A stretch of 64,000 nucleotides of DNA. Origin: Sipunculus nudus. Lineage: Eukaryota; Annelida; Sipuncula; Golfingiida; Sipunculidae. The position numbers and the translations under genes are program-made. Under the pieces are notes generated by a model. The model had not been told where the DNA came from and ran no database searches. It saw nothing but the letters and a program-made list of their open reading frames with translations. The stretch is taken from contig CM049310.1 of assembly GCA_026874595.1 (NCBI GenBank), positions 6,508,001 to 6,572,000 of the forward strand. The letters are read 5' to 3'. Positions 38,598-48,192 of this stretch are shown in pieces (the stretch's first letter is position 1; each line of letters opens with the position of its first letter).

Positions 38598-39320
38598 TTG
38601 ACATGGTGTATGAAAACTTGAATAAAAGCTTCTCTTTTCAATCAATTTCTTTGAAATTTCAGATTTTAAAAGATTAAATCCTTATGTATATATGTGGTGA
38701 AAATTAAATCAACAGTGCTAACAGGAAAAAAACGTGCCGTAGCCAAAGTTGGACAAAATTTAAGATATTGATTTTCTATTTACACTAATAACTTATAAAA
38801 ATTGCAAAATTCAGATCTTATTTTGGGTGAACAACTGAATCTTGATAAAATAAAGTTATATTCCTGAAAAAAAAGTCTCCAGCTTCAGCAATTCTCATGT
38901 TAATTGAGTAAATGTATTTCCTGATTTTTAAAAATTGCATAATATTTGGGCCCATAACTTCAAAACAATACGCCAATCTGACCAAATGTTTGGTATGTTC
39001 ATAGAAAATGTATGGAAGAATATGAATACTAAATATGATCAAAAACAGATTAGTGGTTTTGATATAAGGCAGCCTTGAAGTGTAACAATGGCTTTTTTTT
39101 ATGGAAAACAGATGTTTTTCCTTAATATTTAGAAGGAACAAAGTCAAGGTAGCCCAAATTTCAGTATGGTAGGAGATTTTGGGGACATCTGACTGTATGC
39201 AAAATTTTGGATCTATAGGTCAAACAGTTTCAAAACATGCCCTGTTAACAGATGGACGGCCGGACAACGGACAAAGGACTATGACTGTAGCTCAGATGAC
39301 TTATAGTCAGCTGAGCTAAA
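38598..39320. repeat. 650-bp dispersed unit, copy C, with tail
   Basis: Same motif order as copies A and B. Ends with GGACGGCCGGACAACGGAC and the same CAGCTGAGCTAAAAAT terminus as copy B. It supports a mobile family whose body is one or more 650-bp units. Confidence 0.8.
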
Positions 39321-39679
39321 AATGAAAAATAAAAATGATAAAGTAAAAGTTCCCACATATTCAATGTACTTTTCAAGATGTCAGACTAAAATTACCATAA
39401 TTGCCAATCATAAGGAGTCTGTCCCGTGATTCAGAAAATAATGACACCAAACCACCCCTCTAGGGCAACCTGTTAGAGCAAGTCCTTACCAGACAACATG
39501 CTGTGCTGTCTGGTATAGCGGGATTTATGGCCATCCTACAGAAATCACAAAGATATAAAACATGTGTCGCTTCAATGGTGAGCCAAAATATCACACACCA
39601 ATAGTGTCAGATCTGGGCAATTAGTACTATTGTGTAAAAGCCACCACTCTCCTGACAAGCAGGCCTATTCTCCATGCAT

Positions 39680-40060
39680 ATGCATCATACATAAAAGCAC
39701 AGACACTCTCCGAGCATACACATCAAAAGTAAGCACTCTTGACACACTCTGTTGTCAGTGATCGGAGTTCAACAGTCATTTAGTCTGCCACAAGCTGACT
39801 GAGAGTGCAGTCTCAATTAGCTGCGATCAATTGTGACTGATACACTAACTCTATTATCTAGTCATCCTGGCTTCAAATTAAGAGCGGACCAGGCTGCATT
39901 GTATCAATAGGGCACCAAAGTGTTCAAGGAGATCATTTGCGTTGTAGTGGTCTATCATGTTTATGGAGTAGCACAAACATCTTTACTGGCATTAATGTAA
40001 CTGTGTAGTCTTTGTGCATTATGGTGAATCATCAGCTACATATCAGACCTTTGTCTCTTC
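39680..40060. promoter_or_regulatory. complex intronic stretch, candidate conserved element
   Basis: Balanced sequence containing CAATTAGCTGCGATCAATTG and GTCATCCTGGCTTCAAATTA, lying between repeats. No exon recognised. Candidate only. Confidence 0.2.
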
Positions 40061-40317
40061 AGCCATAAAGAAAGGGTGATTTTTTTATGAAATACATTAA
40101 TTATTCTAATTTCCTGACCTATGTTCTGAAGATTGTACTTAAAATACTGTAATAAGTTTAAAATTTCATCAATGAAGGCTAAAATTTCATCATGTTAACT
40201 TTCATTATTGCTGTTCAGCTATACTGAACACCACTAGTACAAATCAATACAAACAATGCAATAAGAGTCAAACTGAAATCAAAACTTCTCACTTCACCTT
40301 ATTTATGAATAGAATAT

Positions 40318-42235
40318 GGGCAGTCGACAAGCGACTATAGATATCCGTCGAAATACAGGCATGCATCAAGTAAAGCATGGAATCCTTCCTGACGTGACAG
40401 CCCTCCAAATTTGTGGCATCAGAGATGACAAAGTATCCCAAGATGCACCGATGGACAAAATCATTGTAGGTGGCACCACCAGTCATGTGTACAATATAGT
40501 GCCATCTAAGATCTATGGACATGTAAAACATCAAACCACTCCTGATACAAATGCAAAAATGTGTTTTCCAAATACATGATTTTAGATGGTGCCACATGTC
40601 TTGTGTATGAGGAAAGCTATCAAAGATCAATGGACATGTAAAAATTTCAGGCCATTACACTGAACAACACTTAAGATATATGTGTGATTTTTACCAAAAA
40701 CAGACATACAGATGGACACCAGATGGAAATGATGACAGGTGGTGCCACCATTCTTGTATAAAAGATAAACCACTCCAAGATCTATGGACTTGCAAATTTT
40801 CAGGCAGATACATCAAACAACTCTTGAGATAAAAGCTCTATTGTGTTCTACAAGTATGTGATTGTAGGTGGTGCCACCAGTCTTGTATACAATATAAAGC
40901 AATCCAAGATCTATGGACATGTAAAATTTAAGACTTACAGATTAAACCACTCCTCAGATAAATGCATGTATTCTACAAGTATGTGATTATAGGTGGTGCC
41001 ACTAGTCTCATCTGCAAGAAAGCTACCCAAGATTGGTTAACATGCAATATTTCAGGTTGATACGCCAAACAACACCTGAGAAAAAGCATCAATGTATTCT
41101 AAGAAAACAGGACAGTAGGTGGCTCCACCTGTCTGATCTATGACAAAGCTATCCAAGAAGGATAAATGTGCAAAATTTCAGGCTGATATATACATAAATC
41201 AACTTCTGAGATGCACAATTTTCACCCTGCAAAGATTTATAGATTGACACTACATGAAAACTATTATAGGTGGCGCCACCACCCTTGTGTACAAGATGAA
41301 GGTATCAAAGATCTATAAACATGGAAAATTTAAGGTGGATTTTTCAAACAACTCCTGAGATAAATGCATGGATGTATTCTGCAATACGTGAATATAGGTG
41401 GCACCATCTGCCATGTGTATGAGAAAGCCATCCAAGATGGATGGATGTGCCAAATTTCAGGCTGACAATTGAACCACTCCTGTGATATGAGTGATTTTCA
41501 CCCAAAGCAAACACACAGATGAACACTGTCTGTTAACAACTGTAGGTGGTACCACTAGTCTTGAATTAGAGACAGAGATATTCAAGATGTATACATGCAC
41601 AATTTAAGCCCAATACATTGAACCACTACGGAGATATGGGCTAGTTTCACCATGAAAAGACATACAGATGGACACATCTTTTAAAGATGTATGTCCTGTT
41701 ACCTTGACCTTTGACCTCATGACCCCAAAATGAAAAGGGCTCTTGATTTGTGGTGCAGTATATGGAAGTGAAGTTTGAAATCCAGTTGTCAATCCAAACT
41801 GGAGATATCATCCAGAAATTAATTTGTGGACAGTTAGCTTATGTGACCTTGACCTCCAAATTCCAAAGGGATCTTCCCCTATTGGCAGGTTAGCTGTATG
41901 TGCAAAATGGAAGGTCTGGGATGAAAAGTGGCTTAAAATGAATCCACAAACTTTTTAAAAATGTGTGTCCTGTTACCTTGACCTTTGACCTCATGACCCC
42001 AAAAATCAATAGGGCTCTTGATTTGTGGTGTGGTATATGGAAGTGAAGTTTGAAATCCAGATGTCAATCCAAACTGGAGTTATCATCCAGAAATTAATTT
42101 GTGGACAGTTAGCGACCTTGACCTTGACCTTTGACCTTGTCACTCCAAATTCTGGAGTTATCATCTTGAAACAAATTTGTGGACGGACCAACAGACAGAC
42201 GGACAGGGTGATTACTATAGGGCACCAAATTATTC
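40318..42235 (+). mobile_element. GGTGG..CCACC array element, copy 1
   Basis: Starts GGGCAGTCGACAAGCGACTA.. CCGTCGAAAT. The body is a diverged tandem array of roughly 130-bp units, each with a GGTGG-NN-CCACC-like core (for example near 40469, 40739, 40868, 40991, 41117, 41270, 41543) followed by TCCAAGAT..ATGGACATG and AAACCACTCCTGAGATA. From about 41690 it switches to the DR1-bearing core seen in the Helitron-like elements and ends in a GGACGG-rich tract. It looks composite. No coding capacity seen. Confidence 0.65.
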
Positions 42236-42945
42236 AGGCAGGGCCCCAAAATTCTGAACAATAAAGGAAGCACAGAGCTAGCAACAAATTAAAATGCAAG
42301 GGGCCATTTTTTAAACAGAAACATCAGGGCCATGTTAATGTCATATTGTTATAGAATATGCTATCTATGTATAATATCAAACTGTTATAACATATAAACA
42401 TGTACTATAGTAATATAACATATTACATATACATATAACTATTTCAAAGGTATTATAGTGAAAACAGAGAATGCACCTGAGAGTGCAGTTTTTGTATACA
42501 TCACTATTAGAGTGAAATATGTAACTACTGACTGCCATTGAAAGGACAACTATAACCTCAACAGTTATATGCTTCGTATTTTGTTGTTTAAAGGGAAGAA
42601 ATATCCTTCAGCCTGGACTTTCTTGCAAAATCACACACAAACACTGAAACAATTACCATTCATTGATGCCATCTGGTGGCAGAGCATAGAACTATAAAAT
42701 GAACCTGAATTGACCAGTTGGATGAGTATTCACATGTTGCTTTTGCATGTGAGATGGCTCAATTTTTAACTGGACCTTGGCTTACGTTATTAAACTACCA
42801 AAACCAGGGATGTGTGGTAATATAAGAAATTTTATATCAACTTTTAGAATAAAAATTTAATGAGCATGGACACAGTGACACTCATAAAACGGTGAGACTT
42901 AACCAATGGTTGTAAAATAGTAATAACAATGAAAGCTAGAATACA
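42236..42945. other. intronic spacer, no feature recognised
   Basis: AT-rich sequence between the two array elements. Confidence 0.5.
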
Positions 42946-43935
42946 GGTAGCTGACAAGCAACTACGTGTATCCGCCGAAATCAGAGCTGTACCAGTTAAG
43001 TGAGGCATGGACTGAGAGGTAAAGGGAAATAGATTAAGATATGTTACAGATTAGCATGGATGTCTGTCATGTAAACATGATTGTAGGTGGCACAACTTGT
43101 CATTTGAATGAGAAAGCTATTCAAGATGTATACACATGTGCAAAATTTAAGGTGGATACGTCCAAACATTGGCAAGATGTGAGTTTAACCCTTGGCAGAT
43201 GAACAGACGGGCACCACCCAAAAATAGTTGTAGGTTGGGCCACCAAATTTGTGTATGATAAAGAGCTATGTAAGGTCTATACCAATGCACAATTTCAGGC
43301 CTATACATCAAACCAGTCCTGAGATATAAGCATGGATGTCCACAGCATATATGTGACTGTAGATGGCGCCTCCTGTTTTATAAAGGAGAAATCTATCTGA
43401 TATGTATACACATGTCAAACCACTGCCAAGATATGAATGATTTTAACCCAAGGCACATGCACAGTTGGATGCTGTGCGAAAATGGTTGCAGATAGTGCCA
43501 CCAGTTTTGCATATAATAAATATGTAAATTCTATACATATGTGAAATTTTAGGCCGATACATCAAACCAGTCCTGAGATAAAAGCATGAATGTCTGCAGC
43601 GTAAAGGTGAATGTAGTTGACGCCACCTGTCATAAACAAGAAACCTATCCAAGATGTATACACATGCAAAATTTCAGGTTGGTAAGTCCAGCCACTGCAG
43701 AGACATGAAAGCTTTTAACCTAAGGCAGACAAATAGATGGACGCTGTGCAAACATGGTTGTAGATGGCGCCACTAGTTTGTGTATGATATAAAGCTATTC
43801 AAGGGCATCACTCATGCACAATTTCAGCCTGATTGGTCAAACAATTCCCAAGATAGGTGGGTTTATGTGTGGAAACAGATGCACAGATGGACGCTGTGCA
43901 GAGAGGAAAGGTCAAAGGTCAACATTAAATAAAGG
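42946..43935 (+). mobile_element. GGTGG..CCACC array element, copy 2
   Basis: Begins AGCTGACAAGCAACTACGTG..CCGCCGAAAT, matching the head of the element at 40318, followed by 6-7 diverged units (cores near 43085, 43230, 43361, 43495, 43618, 43763). It lacks the 3' DR1 segment except for a terminal AAAGGTCAAAGGTCAAC at about 43908-43924. Confidence 0.6.
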
Positions 43936-44397
43936 CGCAGCAGTTCACATGTGATCTGATCATAATTCCAAGTTTCATAATAAATCTGTCTAGAGGTAAT
44001 GGAGAAGTATCTATACTTTGAAAACATAGTATCTGCAAAACTCTGTGTTCTCTGTTATACATCACTCAACCAATGTAAGTCCTCTAAGGCAATGCCTTGG
44101 AAATGCCCATTTTTGGTCTTGAAGTGTTGAGAACATTGCAATGCATGTCCAAAGAGGGTCATTTTCAATATTTACCCAGAAATCCAGAGGAATTTAACAA
44201 TACTTCACAAAGAGTTATCACAGCACCATCTATAAGAAACTATGCTGGTGAACTTGGCCCATGGGAATCCCATCCTGCAGAAGTTCCATGGACCTATTCA
44301 AATGTGAATAATATGATGATGATAATAAATAAACCAAAGCCACGATGCATTTTTAAAGAAACTAATATTCTAAATTAAGTTATTTAAACTTGCAAAC

Positions 44398-44455
44398 CTG
44401 CATCAACTTCATATTCGATGTAAAGTCACCCATTAGCAGTTCTTTTCTGACTAAT
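44398..44455 (-). CDS. TBC1D13: TBC1D13 exon, C-terminal part of TBC domain
   Basis: A 58-bp exon (1 base plus 19 codons) with acceptor TTTTTTTACAG and donor ATGCAG|GTTTGC. It encodes LVRKELLMGDFTSNMKLMQ, aligning with LIREQLLEGDFTVNMRLLQ of the vertebrate protein without gaps. It joins the exon at 44899-44980 through a split ATA codon and the last exon in phase 0. The intron between it and the preceding exon is only 443 bp. Confidence 0.93.
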
Positions 44456-44898
44456 CTGTAAAAAAAAATGATTTTTATTAAAATAGTTTAATATAAAAAA
44501 TGTGTAATTTTATTCTCTTATGTATTTAAGCAAATATTAACAAGCCATGGCCAGGTATTCTTACCTATTGGACAAATATGTTAGGGTAATTGAAAACTGA
44601 CCCATGGTTTACATACATGTATGTCGTATGAAAACTGATACATGTTACATATCATTAACATCCTGAGTGCAGCAGATCAGCATTTTTGTCATAAGGTCTG
44701 CAAAAGTAGGGTAACATTAACCTCACATTAAGACATTTCCTGTGGTTTCCTTTCAATGAAGCTAAAAGGTTCTAAATACATTGTTACTCTAATTTGCCAA
44801 AGCAAGTATTTATAAAAAAAAGTACTTCTGAATCAAAATTCTTGTTTCACAACAGATATCTGCATTAAGTGCACATATACTGTGCACTGTATACTTAC

Positions 44899-44980
44899 AT
44901 GATCATTGCACAACACACATATATAAGGAAGTCAAAACGATGTCTGTCTGCCAGGAGGGAGTCCCAGATAATCAGGACAT
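44899..44980 (-). CDS. TBC1D13: TBC1D13 exon, WDSL..RFDFL segment
   Basis: An 82-bp exon (2 bases, 26 codons, 2 bases) with acceptor GTTGCAG and donor ATCAT|GTAAGT, a full consensus. It encodes VLIIWDSLLADRHRFDFL then IYVCCAMI, matching the DVIRIWDSLFADDNRFDFL..VCCAML block near the end of the TBC domain. The first codon (GAT, Asp) is split: its G ends the exon at 50881-51024, 5.9 kb upstream in transcription order. That intron holds the 180-bp-unit element and the 92-bp satellite. Confidence 0.95.
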
Positions 44981-45261
44981 CTGCAACAGAAACAAATCAA
45001 GTAAATATAAGGCCCATCATGGGGCCAAATCAAGTAAATATAAGGCCAATCATGGGACCAAACCTGTGAACTGTGAAAACAACTCAGATGTTTTTCCAAA
45101 CATGTGCAGAGCTCAAAATGCAATACAGAATATGGCGGAATTTCAGAATATTGGTGAAGAAGCGCCATCTGGTAACTAATTTTGTAACAACTCTGATGGG
45201 CTCCTGGAGCTGATGCATTGTGCATTGGAACTGGCAAGCAACCTCTGGTCAATTTGGAAAA

Positions 45262-47168
45262 CTAGATGTGTCAGAACGACACGAATGCCCCAGCCTTGAG
45301 CAAATTAGAAACATTTTTAAAATTTGGAAAATTTTTTAAGTTTAGGAGGTGTCGTATGGTCAAAAGTAGGTCAACAAGGGCAAAATGCAAACTCGAACTG
45401 TAACGGGTCATTATCAAGCAACACACCAAAAATCATGCCAGTATATGCAGGCATTGTGAAAAAAAGTCCATACATGTGCTTTTTCCATAAAAATTTCTGT
45501 CTTTCATGAAATTTTCTATGTTTAGGAGCCGTAAAACAATGAAAAGTAGGTCAACTGGGATGAAACGCAAACTCGATCTCTAACTGTCATTATCTGCCCA
45601 CACAAAAAAAAATCAGGGTGGTATCTGCAGGCATTGAGGAAAAAAAGTCAGTACATATGCATTTGTTGTGAAAATTTATATTTTTCATGAAACTTTCTAT
45701 GTTCAGGAGCAGTCAAATGGTCAAAAGTAGGTCAACTGAGACAAACAAAGAACTCGATCTGTAACTGGTCATTATCTGCCTACACACCAAAAATCAGGCC
45801 TGTATCTGCAGGCACTGCGAAAAAAAGTCCATATATGTGCACCTTTTCATGAAATTTTCTATGTTAGAGCACCGTCAAACGGTCAAAAATAGGTCAACTG
45901 GGACAAAACGTGAACTTGATCTGTAACTGGTCATTATCTGCCCACACACCAAAAATCAGGCCAATTTCTGCAGGTATTGTGAAGAAAAGTCTGTACAAGT
46001 GTATTTGTCATGAAAATATATATTTTACATGAAATTTTCTATGTTCAGGAGCCGTAAAACAGTCAAAAGTAGGTCAACCGGGACGAAATGTGAACTCCAT
46101 CTGTAACTGGTCAATATCTGCTCACACACCAAAAATCAGGCCAATATCTGCAGGCATTGCGAAAAAAAGTCTGTACATGTGCATTTGTCATGAAATTTCA
46201 TATTTTTCATGAAATTTTCTATGTTCAGGAGCTGTAAAACGGTCAAAAGTAGGTCAACCGGGACGAAACGCAAACTCGATCTGTAACTGGTCTATATCTG
46301 CCCACACACAAAAAATTAGGCCAATATCTGCAGGCATTGCGAAAAAAAGTCTGTACATGTGTATCTGTCATGAATATTTCAATTTTCATGAAATTTTCTA
46401 AGTTTAGGAGCCGTAAAATGGTCAAAAGTAGGTCAACCGGGACGAAACATAAACTCGATCTGTAACTGGTCTATATCTGCCCACACACCAAAAATCAAGC
46501 CAATATCTGCAGGCACTAAGAAAAAAAGTCCGTACATGTGTATCTGTCATGAATATTTCTATTTTTCATGAAAATTTCTAAGTTTAGGAGCCGTAAAACG
46601 GTCAAAAGTAAGTCAACCGGGACGAAACGCAAACTCGATCTGTAACTGGTCTATATCTGTCCACACACCAAAAATCAGGCCAATATCTGTAGGCATTGTG
46701 AAAAAAAATCCGTACATGTGTATTTGTCATGAAATTTCATATTTTTCATGAAATTTTCTATGTTCAGGAGCCGTAAAACGGTCAAAAGTAGGTCAACCAG
46801 GACGAAACGCGAACTCGATCTGTAACTGGTCTATATCTGCTCACACACAAAAAATCAGGCCAATATCTGCAGGCATTGCGAAAAAAAGTCCGTACATGTG
46901 TATCTGTCATGAATATTTCTATTTTTCATGAAATTTTCTAAGTTTAGGAGCCGTAAAACGGTCAAAAGTAGGTCAACCGGGATGAAACGCGAACTCGATC
47001 TGTAACTGGTCTATATCTGCCCACACACCAAAAATCAGGCCAATATCTGCAGGCATTGCGAAAAAAATTCTGTACAACTGTTTGATTTCGGAATGACGGA
47101 ATGACGGAATGACGGAATGACGGACATGGGTAAAACTATATGCCCCGGCCACTTTGTGGCGGGGGCAT
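45262..47168 (-). mobile_element. Helitron-like element with 180-bp tandem core
   Basis: About ten tandem copies of a unit of roughly 180 bp (AAAAGTAGGTCAACCGGGAC, ACTCGATCTGTAACTGGTC, CACACACCAAAAATCAGGCC, CATTGCGAAAAAAAGTC). On the minus strand the low-coordinate end is a GTGTC-GTTCT-GACAC hairpin, AT, then CTAG (45262-45265) before a host T, as in Helitrons. The other end has a GGAATGAC tetra-repeat (47090-47123) and a strong hairpin, TGCCCC.GGCCAC-TTT-GTGGC.GGGGCA (47141-47166), and lacks an obvious TC. Matches the HINE/pearl architecture known in bivalves. Confidence 0.7.
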
Positions 47169-47487
47169 AAAAATATTGGTAAGAGTGCTTAATTCCTCTA
47201 TCATGAGGAGGGATATGCACAGGTTCTCTCATATATATACATTTGTATGTAAAATGTATTTGTAACATTGAGTCATTTGGTTAACCAGATTTTAACGTTT
47301 AGAAAAATATTTTAAATTTCTACAAATGTATTGATATAGATAATTTAAAATATTGCATTTGCACAAGAACATGAAAACTGAGAGCAGGTGATTATAATAT
47401 TGACAACACAACATACAACACCGGATGAAAGCTTTAAGAGTTCAAAAATATATCCCAATGGCAAAAAACATGCATGGGGACGATAAA

Positions 47488-47570
47488 TGTGGCCAAGACG
47501 CTGGGCTCTGAATCTTAAGATCTTCAGTTTGATTCCTGCCAGTGTCTCTAGGGTAAAATGGTGAAATCTA
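47488..47570 (+). mobile_element. tRNA-like SINE head fragment
   Basis: TGTGGCCAAGACGCTGGGCTC (A-box-like) and CAGTTTGATTCCTGCC (B-box-like), spaced as in tRNA-derived SINE promoters. The downstream body is not recognised. Confidence 0.4.
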
Positions 47571-47754
47571 AATCAGACTTCATATACTCACTTGGTTTTC
47601 TTCATACAGGTAATGAGTACTGAATTATTCCTGGCATCATGTATAGAAAACATGAAATCCAGAATGCTTGTTAATACTATTACATTCTTATCATAAGGTA
47701 ACCTTCGTCATAATTAGATACAGAATAAACCAACAACCAACAACCAGTCCTCTG

Positions 47755-48115
47755 TTAAAAGGTAAGGCTAAAGGTAAAGGTGGGGGTTTATAGTCTGATA
47801 TCAGCGACTTCACTCTCATTTGACTTTACACTTTGCCCTCCTGGTCTTTCAGGCCTGTGCATTTTTGAAGCTTTTCTCTGTTCCCCAGAAGGCATACAAC
47901 TATAAAATTAAGCAGCCACACAGGGTGCTCGAAGGGTTTTTGGTAATAAATTTTGCCTACCAATGATTGACCAGTACCCATTCACTCCTTGATGAAGAGG
48001 GCACCCTTGTGCTATACACTTTGACCATGGGTCTTAGTCAGATTGGGATGCAATCCCACAACCTTGTAGTCAGGAGTCCAGTGAACTAATCATTTCACCA
48101 CCATGCTCTGTATGA
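47755..48115 (-). mobile_element. tRNA-derived SINE, antisense copy
   Basis: On the minus strand: tRNA-like head with TTGTGGGATTGCATCCC, then GTGAATGGGTACTGGTCA, TGGCTGCTTAATTTTATA, ATGCACAGGCCTGAAAGAC and a tail of TTTACC repeats. The same blocks in the same order occur at 59480-59847. Confidence 0.75.
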
Positions 48116-48192
48116 AATATATTAACATTCCCTGACATGGTGGAGAATGTCCTTATAATTAAAGACATTATTCACAGATCTTTGAAAGGAAC

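Larger units (their letters stand above)
25378..44397 (-). other. TBC1D13 penultimate-to-last intron, 19 kb
   Basis: An intron rich in dispersed elements (listed separately). The segments 25378-26929, 28150-29755, 30824-32388 and 33000-34150 are AT-rich and show no coding exon or RNA gene. A stretch around 27390-28150 is more complex. Confidence 0.7.

Noticed and set aside
44869-45252. Overlapping frames on both strands near 44.9-45.2 kb
   Set aside because: They are shadows of the 82-bp TBC1D13 exon and of a short direct duplication (CAAGTAAATATAAGGCC) just beyond it.
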